Positions 37,901 through 51,886 of a stretch of DNA of 64,000 nt are shown here, piece by piece. How positions within the stretch are numbered: the stretch's first letter is position 1; each line of letters opens with the position of its first letter. The notes under the pieces are model-generated. The model was given only the letters and a program-made list of their open reading frames with translations. It ran no database searches and was not told the DNA's origin. This stretch comes from Paragordius varius (Eukaryota > Nematomorpha): NCBI GenBank assembly GCA_964247055.1, contig OZ176053.1, forward strand, positions 8,990,001 to 9,054,000, written 5' to 3'. Position numbers and translations under genes: made by a program.

Positions 37901-40900
37901 TCAAATTAAAACTATCCCGTTTCCTTATGCATTCATCTATAATGTGATTTCTTTCAGCACGTTCACGCTGAAGTTGAAAATCTTTATCGCCATAGTTTGA
38001 ATCGATAGAAGGTAGGGTGGTTGTGGTAGTGAGGGGCTCAGAGAAAGGGGAGTTAGGGGGAGTTAGATAGGAATTTGGGAGGGAAACAGTATTAGGACAA
38101 ACAGTAAAAGGTGAAAACTTTACATCATTCGTCTGCTGTGAATGCGACACCGAAAGCCCGATTTGACTTTCGTCAAATTGTGATGGCGATTTAGTAGAGT
38201 TTGGTTTATGAGGGCGTAATGCTTTATCATTATTTTCATATATATTGTATGATTTGTTGGATGGGTAAAATAAAGCACCAGGCGAAAGCATTGAATTCCA
38301 TATTACTATTAGGGGGCTGGATGACAGTTGACTTAATAGGAACTTGGTATATAATTTTTTGAGATGAATTAAAGGCACACAATAGAAACAAAAAATAATT
38401 AGTATTTATTAGTGATAGTTTAATCGGTCAAAATAGATTCTAAAACGCTAAGAAAAAAACACACCATGCTAAAATTATTCAAAACTATTTAATCATAAAA
38501 CAGCAGTTTAAAGGAAAATCGTTTTAATGAAACACACAGATAGTTTATATTTCATATTTTTTTAAATACAAATAAAATAGCTTAATTGGGTGAATTCATT
38601 GGTAAAACCTTATATTTTAAACTATCGGCCTTGTAATATAACTTATTGAAACTATTCAAATGACCCCTTTTGCCTCTGAAGCCATTAAAATCTTCCGCGC
38701 TTGGCCAGTAATTAAAATTGTAAAAACGTTTTATATCATTAAAATATATTTTCGGTAACATAAAGAAATGAGCATACGAATTTAGGATCAAGCATTCCGT
38801 GTAAATGCTTTAAATAAATATTCCACCATTTCTGTAAATGTTCAGCACGATAGGGGTCTTGACATCCAGAGATATTTACATGACCGCTTGCAGCGTCAAA
38901 TGAACAATTCCAAGGCTTGACGGGGCCAAGAAAGTGTATTATTTTGATATCATTCATATACCTTAAGTAATGTGTGTATAAAATTATACTTTTGACAAAT
39001 TATCTTGGAGATAAAAATGTTTTGTCTTAATATCTAATAAAATATACAGGAATTTAAATAAGGGAAAAGCATTCTAAATGGTTCAAAGGTATTTTTGAAA
39101 ACAACCCATTTTTAAGCACGTATGAAAAAATACAGATTCAAAAATAATATCAATCGTTTTATTTTTTTAATACTTGCGTATACACACTCAAACTTTTAAT
39201 AATTTAGTATACTTTTTCCTTTTGTTTTTTTCTCTTCAAATAAACATATTTTTTGCTAAACATTTTTCGTTTTACTGTATATTAGAGGTAGTCAGACATT
39301 TTTGTTAAATTTGGGTATCAATAACTATATTTAGCCATACCTTCTGTAAGCTGCAAGGTATGTATAAGTAGCACTTGATGCCATATTGTAAATGAAGGAA
39401 AGATGATTTTTGATATCTTTGGTTCGCCAATCCGAAAAATAGCTATTTAATAAGCCCTGATCTCCACCTAATATACAAAATCAGGATAAAAATCATCTTT
39501 GTTAAAAGTAAATATGTATTTGATACGTTTTATTTTTACACAAAGCTTTTGTTTTCAGGTGTAAATGTTATCTTATAATACTTTTTAAGCAATAATAATA
39601 ATCTTTTTAACAATTATGCATTATTATTTATATTTTATTAATTATTTTTGTGCTAAATTACTAACTATTCGAGATCAGAACCATTTGAAACAAAAAACTA
39701 AAAACGGAATCAAAACCATTTAGTATAGACTCCTTTTCAAAAAATATATAAGAGGTGAACAGAAAATCCTGTAAAACCATGATTTTTTTAAAAACTTTAA
39801 AGCTTATATTCTTTTCAAAGGCTTTATATTTGTATAATTACTGATCTTATACTATTTTATTGATACAACTATGGAATTTTAATAAAAAAAATATCTTAAA
39901 AACTTAATGATAAAAAACATTGGACAAGGCAAGACTCCTCTAAAAGTACGTTTACATAATATAAATATTAAATGTTGTTTGAATGTCACTTAGTTTATCG
40001 TAAATATTATTAATGAAACAAACACTACAAAAAAACAAATTTATACACAAACTAAACCACAAAATGTAAAAAAAATATTTAATAGAGATATAGCAGTTAT
40101 ACGCTTGAAGCGGAAACAATACGTTACATACATACATATTTAGGGAACAAAAAATTATTATTAAAAATCAATATTTTTTGTAGTTATTTTTGAAACATAA
40201 TATACATAGTAGATTGCTGTAAATAATTTTTCATGCATGCGAGAGATAATAACATTAAATTTGGCTATCGTGTCTAATTTTATAAAAAAAAACAAGAATG
40301 TAAAAACAGGTTATGTATTATTTTATATTTCTCTTAGGAAATCTAGATGACGTAAAGCCTTTAAATTGATTTGATATTTTACATATTAATATACTATGGC
40401 TAAAACTTTTATAGTAAAATGTTAATAAAATGTTAAATTCCATTATATATATCTCCTTAAAAAGTTATTCGAAAACATATGAAGGCAAAAAACACCAAAT
40501 ACAATACCGTAATTTATGAGATCAGACATACAAGATTTAATGATTTATACAAATAAACTTTTAATTCACTAATGAAAAAAGGTTAAATTTTATAATACGA
40601 TTTCCCTGTGCCAAATGTTTAATACTATTATTTTTAAGTACATGTCTGTTAAAATTAATCCTTTAAAAGATGCAATAAAATCTTCTCATGTTATATATGA
40701 TTTCTCGGCCGTTTGTATTGATATGTATGAAATAATAAATTAAACTTTTTACCGTCAAAACTTCCTTGCGTCATAGCCAAATTAAGCAATTGTTTATAGG
40801 TTTTATGACTTGGAACAAAGACAAACATACCGGAATTAAAACAATCAGGCCAGCCGATGTCAGGAACGGCAGATATTTCTGCGTGTTCAAACAATTCATC

Positions 40901-41402
40901 ACAATTTTTAAGGACCTTAAAGATAAAAATTGTTATAAAGTTTTATTCGATTTGGATTGATTTACACCTATTTTAAATCTATATGGAAATAAATTCGAAT
41001 ACAAATAAAAACGATAAACCACAATCCTAACAAAGTCTACCGATTGTAAAATTAATTTAAAAAATTTGTCATAATTTGCATTCAAAATTTAATTAATGCA
41101 AAATTATTAAATCCATTTAGGAGCCAATTTAAAAAAAAATCCTAAAATCCTATAAATAGTGTCAAAATTTGTATTGAAATATAATTGGATTTTTAATTTA
41201 TTCGCTTTCGATAATTTGGTATTGTTGTCTTACAAATACGTTGATTACATTTATGATGTAACCCCAAATTTGCACAATCAAATATTATATAAAACATTTT
41301 GTCATCATCTTATTCCAAAAGCGAACGAATAAAATTAATTTTGTTTTACAAATTTTTTAAAACAATCATATATTTATACAAAAATCAAAAAATCTTTAAG
41401 CT

Positions 41403-41474
<72 letters not shown>

Positions 41475-42176
41475 GTCGATGATACAATTTTAACTAATTA
41501 GAATAAAAGTTGCCAATAAAAATTAAAATATTCTTAAAGTGGAATAAAAGTTTTATATATTTCTTTACTAGGCAATCTGAATCAAGATAAACACATTTGT
41601 GGTATTGAGTCAAGGTCCAACACTTAATTTTGGTGAAAGTGACACCGAGTTCAGGTCTGCGAATTAAGGCTAAATTTGCATCGTCCTGACTTTCGAGTAC
41701 GTCCACGCATGTAATGTGATCATAAACGGCATTTAAATGATTCCTAGTAATTAATCATTCGCATTATATATATGTACAGTGTAGTGTGTTGTAAATTTTG
41801 AAACGTTTTAATTCATTTATTAAATCAACATAAAAATGATGTATCGATTGCGTGTTGAAATCAAATATATAATACGCTTTTGAATATGAACGGCCAAATG
41901 CTAAAACTAACACCATCATCATAATAATGGCTATTTTTTATCATTCAAAAAATTTAGAATAGAATTAAAACATAATTAATTTAAAATATAATGCATGTTT
42001 AATAATCTAGCAATGTGGAACTTTAAATAAAAACCTCATAGATTGTGTGACCATAGGTGTTATGATTATGGCTAGTTCTCGGTTTGTGCCAGACTCTTTG
42101 AGAGAATGTCCAAGCACCAAGGCCCCAAGGGCATAACTATCGTTGGTCGCAAGTGTTACATAAGCTTGATCATGTA
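34943..42176 (-). CDS. GYG1: Glycogenin (GT8) with long linker and extra C-terminal tail
   Basis: Glycogenin self-glucosylates to prime glycogen synthesis. Exons seen (minus): 42176-42035, 41743-41569, 40915-40753, 39467-39341, 38961-38778, then a linker exon ending at 37452, 36935-36742, and 35846-34943. The GT8 domain shows [40 protein letters not shown], the metal-binding DxD (LDSDCL), [23 protein letters not shown], the acceptor tyrosine region (ATYTYLAAY) and [13 protein letters not shown]. The glycogen-synthase-binding motif ([17 protein letters not shown]) is at 36935-36742. A GTAAGG donor there joins in phase to a further 300-residue Ser/Asn/Pro-rich exon. The start codon exon was not found, and the acceptor of the linker exon (near 38340-38370) is uncertain. 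The 38582-38777 stretch could hold another small exon. Confidence 0.88.
41408..41470. repeat. (TA)n microsatellite
   Basis: About 31 TA units in a row, in a glycogenin intron. Similar TA runs occur near 13580, 37163, 46728, 52535, 55699, 56843 and 63033. Confidence 0.95.
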
Positions 42177-45100
42177 CTAAAGTATAAACAAAATTGATAG
42201 GTAGGTCTTATTAAACAACATCAGATATTTTTTCGCTAAATAGGAAAGCCACATTTATTTTATACTAATGTTAAATATAATACCTTTCATTTCACCTTAC
42301 AGTCATTGATATTAGAATAAACAAACGTCCTTTGATGCTATAATAAGAATGTATATACTCAGCGATACGAATTTGTTGTTAATTAAGAAAACTGTAAATT
42401 TTATATATATATAAGGTATGTTGGTAAAAATTATATACCCAATCACAGTTGCATATTTAAACAAAAAATAATTTATTTATTTATTGGATAATTTATGAAA
42501 GATTGAAACAATGACTCTTCCTCTTTAATATTGTTTCATCACTTTTTTCGTAATAAACGCGAAAAAACAGTTATATAATATTATATATTATTTATAACTA
42601 TAAATGTCTGAATATTATTGGGAAAAGTGTAAGAGTAACAATAGCGCGAATAAAATCGATTCTATTTACCGTATTGTTTGTATTTATTTTATGCATTTAA
42701 CTTTGTGGTTATATATCTTAATTGTTTACATTTTTAACATATTGAGCAAAGAAATATAAAGCGCACACTTAATTTATAATTTTGTTGAGATGCCTAATCA
42801 TACCCTCGCTTTTTTCAACCCTAAAAACCCATGAACTATAATAATAAAAATATTGATTTAATATTTATTAACAATGAATAAAAATATGACAGTTGTTTAG
42901 GTTTAAACGGGAAAATATTGCAACATTTATAAATGATAAATACAATACATTACATTACATTCCCTTTCCTACCTAATTAATAATAATTTGAGAATATGAA
43001 TAGATTTTCCAAAATTTATAATAAATAATATTCGATTCAATTGTTTCTTTGCTAAATTTGTGGGTTTAAACAAAAAAATTATTCCTGCTAAAATGGGATG
43101 TACATTTATATTGCATATTTTTGTGTGAAAATTATTGATTTTGTCCCACGCATAACCTTGCCATTGAAAATATGAATAAATATTAATCGCTTTTATTTAT
43201 AAATAGTAGTTATAAGAAATCATGGTTACTAAAAATAGATAATAATTTTTTATTTGCATAATTTAGTTTTTTTGCATGTTAAATCTGCTCAATAAACCTA
43301 ATTTATTTTGCCAAGATAATTAATAACACAATATATAACATACCCATTCCAAATAGGAATTGTTTAAAATTAAATTTGAAAAATTAAAAAATTAATATTG
43401 TCATACATATTTCTTTTAGGCACCAATCTGTATTAATTATTTCCGCTATGGTTGGTTATTGACCGTATAGTAATTGGTTTTACCCCTTTCATATGCAGCA
43501 ATCTTAATTATAAAATATATATATTTGTAATAAAAAATAAAAATAATCAATCATATTAATTTTTATAGTTTCAACAATTTATAAAAAATAGGTAATAAAT
43601 TTTGTAAAATTTTTACCGTTAATTAGAAGTTCTATAACTAGGGTTGTGCTGATCAAGTCAATGACCTGGTTAATTGATCATATCCTGATTAAGTCAATGA
43701 CCATTCCATGGTCATTTAAAAAATCAGCTGTTTTTTACAAAAATTGACTATTGATTATTTAAACCATATTTATTAATATAAATTAAACATATTGCTTATA
43801 AATATAATATTAATTTCCCTAATATTAAATATGTAAAAAAATTGTCAAACATTCATTGATAATTTGTTAATTATAATACAAAAACCGGGCCTTTTATGCT
43901 GCATTTTAAATTAGAGCCACTGAATTTTGGAAACTTGTCAGCCCTTTTTCTGCATAAAATCTATCCATCTTATGCAAACAATAATATATATATTTCTACT
44001 GCAAGAACAATGCCAAAAGAAGTTTTTCGATGTCAATATATATTTACAATCATAGGAATTAAAGGATGATTGAATAAATTGATGTCCATTATTAGAATCT
44101 ACGAAAAAGATTATATTAATCTTTCTGAATCGAATGAAGTCCATACAATTATTTAATATTATTTTTTCATAAAATCTTCATTGAATAAGATTAAATATAT
44201 AATTATATATATTTTTTAAATCATAGATAACCAAAAAATGTATATATAAAACTTTACAAAAATCATAGTATTTTTATAAAGCTTCTGGTATCGTTTAAAC
44301 ATTTATCACTTTTGCAATCTTAAAATATCGCTTGTTATATACATTAAGGGCCTTTTTGATATAATTTTTAAAGTTTTAACAAAATAAGTGCAATAATTCC
44401 ACAAGTTCTCAATATGATCTGACTAGGTCTGGCCAGTTTTTATTGCACAATTTTCTTTACAATATTTAATTCTTTTACTTTTTGATAAACATATGTAAAA
44501 ATGTTTGATTATTTTTAAAACATCAACCCTAAAATGTGCATGTTAAAGTTTAAAAAATTGCAAATAATTTTTACGCAAATCTGATTTTAATTGTCGATGA
44601 ATCTATGATCCAAAATACAATGCAGGAAAAAAAATTCCAAAACGATTTTCATTTTTTCCTTCTGAGCTGGTAGTTATATAAAATTTTTAATTCAAAATTA
44701 TCAGAAGTGGTAGCATTTTTAAGGACAACAGTTAGCATCTGGCACGATCAATAATTTATTTGGGTTATTTAAAAGCTTGTGATGAGCTAAATCTATTTAT
44801 TTATGAAATTTTAAATGCTGGCTTTGAAGCAATTTTCTTTAAGTGTAAGACCATTAAAAATAACATTGGTCCTTATAGGTTTTCGAAAAAAGTATGATTC
44901 CGAGTTTTTCTTAATGATTTGTTGAGTTAGATATACCTATTTAGTTGATAAAGGTCCGCAATATTTCCCCTAGGTAGTATAGGCGTTTTAACTTTGAGTG
45001 AAGACTAAGTTGAAAATGGAATAATGCTGCGTGATGGAAAAATAAGAATTTTTTAATCAATACAGAAATATTTTTTAAATAGCTATTATAAAAGGCAAAG

Positions 45101-45789
45101 AAAGAAATCTTTAACCAGAATTTTAGTCTAGGCTAATAAATTCTCACATTGATAAAAAAGTGAAATCTAAGACCTGCCAAAATAGTGATGGTAAAAATTG
45201 AATTCTCTTTGAGAGCGAATTTATGATATAACTGGTTTTATGGACGGCTAGTATAGTGGATACGTTCTAAAAATTTTGTGTAATTGATTTTCATAACAAG
45301 GGGGGATCTACAATTATCATATTTGAAATAAAAATTTTGGCCGGTTTGAACCACCTTTTTATTCTCTCATAGCGGGTCACTATTTACTTTGAATTCCAAA
45401 AATATCGTTCAAAACTCAATATGCAGCATATTTATTCCTTCTTACCACCCTTAATGGGTAAGGACGAAGTGAACACTAAAGAAAATCTAACGGGCTGAAA
45501 GAACAGTTGGCAATTCCTAAAACTCGGCGATGCTGAATGTTTTATCAACGTCCCGCCAGTGGGTCAAAAATCAGCATTTTTTGGGCTGAAAACTGAGGGG
45601 TAGAATGGATTTAATTCCTTTTCTATCTGATGAGAAGATTTTTTCAAAAAATTTCATCCTATACTAGTTGTATGAATTCAAACTGAGATGGTGAAAAGGG
45701 ATAGTTGAATCTCCGAAACCTCGGCTGTACATCAATGTGTTAAGGGACGGAGCGATATTTTAATCAAAATTTTTTGTTGATGGAAACGT
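42177..45789. other. Gene-free stretch upstream of the glycogenin exons
   Basis: It probably includes the glycogenin first exon and promoter, which I cannot place. A short repeated string (GTCAATGACC) near 43657-43702 and AT-rich filler are all that is visible. Confidence 0.4.
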
Positions 45790-46725
45790 TCAGTCAGCAT
45801 CATCGCATTACACAGTGTCCACAAAAAAATATCCAGAAAAAATATATTTACTCTAAAAAAATGTATATATTTGCATTAGTTTTGCCCTTACGGGTGAGGC
45901 AGTTATTTACACTTTTGTATAAGTGCCTTATATCAGAAAATGGCAAAATTTGCGGACATATTTTTTAATAAATTTATTTTGGCAGCTAAATGGTTCATTC
46001 CAAAAATATCACAATATATATCATAAAATTATACCATTTGCAGTTCAAATTCACCCTTTAACAATTCAAACCCTCGAACAATTCATATTCACCCTAAAAA
46101 TAATTTGTGTTTTCAAACTAATATAACTCATTAATTTTATCAAATATATCTTTACGGCACAGTTTATAATTTTTTGAGTAAACAAATTTTTTTAATAATA
46201 TAAAAAATAAAGGTAATTTTTAATTTTAAAAATATAAGGGTGAATTTGAATTGTTTGAGGGTAAATTTCAATTGTTCAAGGATTTATTTGAATTGTAAAT
46301 GGTATAAAGCAAAACAGAAAGTTTATGAAATTTGAATTTTTAGATGTGGACCCCGAAAGTGCCAACTTTCGCTTTTCTAAAATTATTAAATGCTCCTATA
46401 ATGAACGCAAAACTGGTGAGACTGCGCGATAAAAATTTAAATATATGCTAATTATTATATCAAATAATTCAAAAAAATGCATACTTTTTTAAAAATTTAT
46501 TTTTTATCAAATTTTATTGAAGAGTTTAAGGTATAAACACTTTTCTATATTATCACCTCAGAATTTTTATTCAAAGGTTCACTTGCTTTAAAATTTGAAT
46601 GTTTTTTGAATAAAATACAATTTATTTTGAACAATTTTAAGATTAACCAATATTTAATCAATTCTGAGGTGAAAGAAATGTTTATCAATATACACAGTAA
46701 GTGTAGGCAAAAAAAATATCATAAT

Positions 46726-46776
<51 letters not shown>

Positions 46777-47815
46777 AGAAAAATGTATCAGAAATCTAAT
46801 GGTGCTTTTGGATTTGGGACTTACAAGTGATAAAGGAAGTTATTATAATATTTTGGTAAGTGTTCCGCAGAATATGGCAAAATTTGAGTACATTTTTTGT
46901 AATATAATTGTTTTAGAAAAGCTCGGTTCATACCAAAAAATATCAGAAAATTATATAACAAACAACTTATAAAAAGCAAAGCAATATTAATATTTTAATT
47001 TTTGGATGTGGGCTCTGAAAGTCCCAAATTTTTTTTATATTCTAAAACGGGCTAGTTCTTTTAAAATAAACGCAAAATTACCGGGATTGCGCGATAAAAT
47101 TATTAAATCTATGCTAAATTTGACATAAAAATTTCAAACATGCATTTAAAAAAATTTAATTTTTAGCAAAATTTTGTTGAGGCATATTTCATCCTTTTTA
47201 AAGAAGAAAATGATATAAAAACGCTTTTAGATATTATAAAAACACCTTTTTTATATTGATGATGCTGATCATTTCGATCTCCTCAGAATCTTGATTAAAA
47301 TATATGTTTGTCTCCAAATTTATGTCATAAAGTGTATACACTCCGATTTTGTACATTGTATAATTTAACGCGCAATCTCGGCATATTTGCGTTTATTATG
47401 AGACGGAGCCCATCTCAAAAATTGTTTGTGAAAAATGGTTTTGACTTTTTCTTTAGTTTAAGTATTTTATTGATTTTTTGGAAGAAAGATTGGAGCTTTC
47501 ATCATATAATTTTTAACGTGAACATATTTACATATTTAAGAAGAAAAATTGACACAATTTTATATAGTTTTTTGAGTCATTCGTAACGGTCAAAAACTAA
47601 AGCACCCACTTATCAAAAGGACATTTCACTGTGATATTTATAGGGTATGTTTATTTTCTACTTTTTGAAATAAAGCATGCTTTTACCAAAACTTTATTTT
47701 TAATTTAATTTTGTTTTTCGATAATTATCAGAATGGCATGGCATGAATTGCTCGTAAGACCCAAAACCAAATGCAAAATGAGATTCCTGAAACATTTATC
47801 CATCTATAATAAAGG
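45790..47815. repeat. Dispersed foldback repeat R2, copy A
   Basis: Family motifs seen: CCCTTACGGGTGAGGC (45885), the GACCCCGAAAGTGCC block (46350), GACTGCGCGATAAAAATTTA (46420), GGGCTCTGAAAGTCCCAAA (47010), GGGATTGCGCGATAAA (47081) and the inverted GCGCAATCTCGGCATATTTG (47370). Direct and inverted versions are mixed, so the block looks like a partial palindrome or several joined copies. It holds a MITE (46031-46305) and a (TA)n run. Borders approximate. Confidence 0.55.
46031..46305. mobile_element. MITE family M3, copy A
   Basis: Inverted ends TACCATTTGCAGTTCAAATT and AATTGTAAATGGTA, probably with TA target sites. The subterminal ACAATTCATATTCACCC motif recurs inverted. A second copy is at 59752-60020. 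Confidence 0.8.
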
Positions 47816-47972
47816 GTAATTTTTCAATTTAATACGCAGTGTAATATAAACAAAACACTATTGTAATCCAATTTTTTTTATCAAAATCAAACTGCATCAG
47901 GATTATTTTTAACGTTTACGATATTATTTTGATTAAAAGTTTCAGCAGTTTGGCTCAATTATGTAAATCCAT

Positions 47973-48752
47973 ATGTATAGCACTCGGTTTTTAAGGCCTA
48001 TTGTAATCAAGAGTATTTCTTTTTATTCCACAAAAACACCGATTAATATATCATATATTCACCATTCAAACAATTATTTTTTAGTCCCTCACAAGGCATT
48101 ATTTTATATAAGTTATGTAAATTTTTCCGATTTATCCAATAAATCCATTCCGCCCAAAAAAGATGAAGATCTTCTTAATCGAGATGAAAATGATAAGTCA
48201 CTATCCTTATGGATGCGATTTAAAATAATGATGAAAAAATACTGGTATGTTTTAGTACCAGTTCATTTTGTTACCACTGTTATATGGTTAACGTCCTTTT
48301 GGTACGCTGCTAAATGGTAAGTTTATCTTTAATTTATTTACAAAACTTTACGATTAATTTAAACTTTTTACCATTTAGCGGGCTTGATGTTGTACCTTTG
48401 TTTGAAAAGTTGGGAATGCCCGATAAGTTTATTGAACCGCTCAAAAAATCGGGAGCTACCTATTTTGCAACCGCTTATGCCCTTTACAAACTTATATCTC
48501 CCATACGATATGCCATAACTATAGGATGTATAATAAAAAAAATTTTATTTAATATTTTTTATATCCCAAATTACATTTTATTTTTATTTGTAATTAGTAA
48601 CGACATTATCGATAAGATATCTTACAAGATGGGGATATATTAAACCCGTTCCGTCCAAAGAACAAATCAAAAAATTTGTCCATAGTTTGCGAGAAGAAAG
48701 ACTAAGAAAACGAAATACTAATTCTATAGTCAAAAATAAAAAACGTAGCTGA
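47973..48752 (+). CDS. FAM210A: FAM210A-like (DUF1279) mitochondrial membrane protein
   Basis: FAM210A is a mitochondrial inner-membrane protein linked to mitochondrial translation. Exons: 47973-48316, 48379-48527, 48598-48752; 648 nt, 215 residues. The N-terminus (MYSTRFLRPIVIKSISFYS) looks like a mitochondrial presequence. The DUF1279 domain is clear: YVLVPVHFVTTVIWLTSFWY (a membrane segment), GLDVVPLFEKLGMPD, YFATAYALYKLISPIRYAI and IRYLTRWGYIKPVPSKEQ. The order and spacing follow human FAM210A rather than FAM210B. The tail is short and basic (EERLRKR), much shorter than in vertebrates. Introns are 62 and 70 nt, both GT-AG: short, but not in the 22-26 nt class. Confidence 0.88.
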
Positions 48753-48960
48753 TAATTTTTTAAATTTTATGGATTATAATTTATTGTTAGCAAACTTTAG
48801 CGCACCAAACATTACAAAATAATAATGTGAATAAATTATTACTATTTACGAATATTTTGGAAAGCCTTCCTTTAAAACATCTTTTATGCTCCAATAAACA
48901 TTTTAGCATTAAGAGTTTTTTATTTTTGAGATAAACTTTGATATTCTTTAAAATCGTTTA

Positions 48961-49495
48961 TAACACTTCATGACCCTTTCAATTTTTAATCCGCGATAAC
49001 ATATTTGGGTAATTTTATTTCCCAGAGTTTAATATTGTACATTAACTAGTGTGTTAAAAGTCATTTGAGTTAAATTTAAATTATCAAACATTGTTATTTA
49101 TTAGATAAAAAGCTTATAGTTTTTAAAATTTTGTGACTTCTAGAGAAAATTGGGGCAACTTCAAAACTTGACTAAATAGAACAACTGATTTTAATATCTG
49201 TATAAATCAAGTATTTGCCTTTAAAATGCAATCTAAAAGCCAAATTTAGTAAATTATTTATATTTTCTATCCATAATATAATTAATTGTCTATTGTATCG
49301 ATTAAAAAAATTTAAAAAAAATGGCAGATAAAAAGGTAGAACGGATTTTTTTACTATATTTTTCAAAAAAATGTATACCCCTCAAATATTAAGAGATAAT
49401 ATTTTTTGATTTAATACCTAAAGTACTTTTTTAGATATTCGAACATCGAATCATTCTAGGTTAATAAACCACCCCAAAAGGTCATGGAATGTTAA
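48961..49495. repeat. Dispersed repeat R1, copy A
   Basis: Inverted ends TAACACTTCATGACC and GGTCATGGAATGTTA. Internal AAAAAGCTTATAGTTTT and the GTGACTTCTAGAG motif are shared with the copy at 54455-54987. Non-coding. Confidence 0.65.
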
Positions 49496-50122
49496 ATCCA
49501 AATTGGAAATGATAAAGTAAAAACATAAAAAAATTAAATTAAAACATTATTGTATTATAAAAATAAATGTTATCAAAATTTAATAAATGAAAAATAATAT
49601 AGCTTCTAGTACTAGATCTCTAGAGGTACTTTAAATATGCACATACGGTATTATTAACCACAACAATAGGTTGGAACATATTAGATATATATTTTATCCC
49701 TTATATTTTTATGCTAAAGTATAAAAATGATATGAAAGTAAACAACATTGTGTATGGTAAAAATTTGGCCCCATGTAATTCAATTTCGAATATTAATACT
49801 TCATTAGTTTTTTAAAGACGGAGAGGTTTTTATTGTCCCCGATAAACTTATAAAAAAAACATAAAGTTGTTTTCGATAAATCATTAGATTCTGGATAAAA
49901 GGGTTGTTTTTTATAACTTCTGGAGTGTAGAATTTAAAATGTAAATTCAATAAAAACCAACAGTTGATATTAATGATAATCATTTTAAATATTTAATAAA
50001 TTGTTTATTTGCCAGCTATATTACCATTATAAAGAAATATAAAAAATATTTTACGCCAAAAATTTCGTGAATTTGTATGCCTAAAAGACCATAAAATTCC
50101 ATTATTTCAATTTAAATTAATA
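49496..50122. other. Intergenic, no gene seen
   Basis: AT-rich; no coding sequence or clear repeat termini noticed. Confidence 0.45.
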
Positions 50123-51009
50123 TACCATATCCCAGTCAAAAAACCTTTTCCCAGTCATCGAAACGAATTTCCAATCAATAAAAACATTTTCCCAGTCAAT
50201 AAAAACGGTTTTATTTTTGAAGATAATATCAAAACAACATATAAAAATAACTTTTAACCATTATCAGCGTAATATTAGGATATTATTTTTTATTAAAAAT
50301 AACAATTTTTCCTATATATTCCAATACACAATCACTAATGACTTACTTTTTAAAAGCCATACCTTATTCACTGGATGGTATTTTATGGTTTTTGAGATAT
50401 TATAAGAAAATATTTATTAATTTTTTTATTTCATCGATGGTTCGCATAAATAATCCGGGCCAAAACTAAAAATATATAGTTTCGCATGAAATTATAAAAT
50501 TTAAAAATATACCATTTTCAAAACAATTCTTGTTTTTAAACATGACAAATTTGATTCTCGAAATACTATAGGAAAAAAAATTTTTAAACAAAAAAATATT
50601 TAATAAAAAAGATAATATAGGGTAAAGGTACAAATGGTTAAAATCCAATTTGAAGTATTAAATTCGAGATTAAAATGGTGTATTTGTTGTAAATTTTATC
50701 ATTTCTTAAACTATAGATTTAATAATTTAACCTGCATTATTAATGCGAACCATCGATAAAAAAAATATTAAATATTTCCTTAAAAATATCTCAAAAACCA
50801 TAAATACTGATCCAGTTAATAAATATAATTTTTTAAGAATAAGTTTTAATGATGGTGTATTGGATTACATAGAAAAAATTGTCATTCAATAATTGTGTTT
50901 CTAAAAATAATATCCTTATTAGTGTGCTCTTAATGATTAAAAGTTATTTTTATATTATTTTGATGTTTATTATCAAAAATAAAACCGTTTTATTGACTGG
51001 GAAATGGTA
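50123..51009. repeat. Palindromic foldback element of about 0.9 kb
   Basis: Left end TACCATATCCCAGTCAA, right end TTGACTGGGAAATGGTA. Inner landmarks also return inverted (ATCGATGGTTCGCATAA near 50435 and GCGAACCATCGAT near 50744). Arms of about 300 bp, non-coding. An R1-like right end (CCAAAAGGTAGTGAAGTGTAA) follows at 51067-51087. Confidence 0.75.
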
Positions 51010-51886
51010 TATCATAAATACTTTCCACTGTATTTTTATTGTAGGTTTTGGAATAAAAATAACTACACCAAAAGGTAGTGAAGTGTAAATACCAGCACAA
51101 ATTAAATAGTACGAGTATATATATATATATATATATATATATACAAGTCTCCCGTTTAATCCTCAATCATACCAACTTATTAAAATTTAAAACACACTCT
51201 TAAGTCTTACGAAAGCTTTTTAGCCGAAAAAATACAACAACGGATTAAATCATGGTTTTCAGATAATAGTAATTTCATTTATAATCGAAGTTCTATAATT
51301 CTGCAATCACACGTGACCTTCCGACGAATTTGGGCACGAAACCAGCTCCCAATATAAATATCCTGGTTACATCATTTCAGCCAGCGATGGATAGCGATAG
51401 ATAAAAATTTGCATATACGGAAAAGTTACCATTCATTCACTAAACAACAGACACTTAATCTTATTAAGGGGAAAACATTTTTACCAATAAATTAGTTCTG
51501 ACAAATGTGCTGGCCCATGACTGTAACTAATGCCAAAAACATATAATTGCGAGAAAAAATATCAAAAACAATCCTTGCACCTAATCCCATCCTTTAAAAT
51601 TGTGCAACATATTAAATAGGCCCAAGATCGAATATGTTTTGTTAATAAACCGTTTACGATTCACTTACGTATACCGACGTTTTTAGGAACATCGCCCATA
51701 GTGCATGCTTAGCTCACTTCTACAACCATAAAAAATAAGGAGATTAAAAAGTTTGATAAAATTAAAATCTTAATTATGCGCTCGATCGCACTCTCTGGCT
51801 ATATGGATAACCTTCAAAACTGGATAACCTTCAAAACTGGAGAGTAAATAACTCATTGAGAATAATTTTTAGTCTATATTTATATA

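Noticed and set aside
38582-38777. Possible extra glycogenin exon ending in a stop (minus strand)
   Set aside because: The frame is open and looks protein-like, but I found no acceptor in the right phase after the exon ending at 38778, so it is not joined to the gene; alternative 3' end remains possible.
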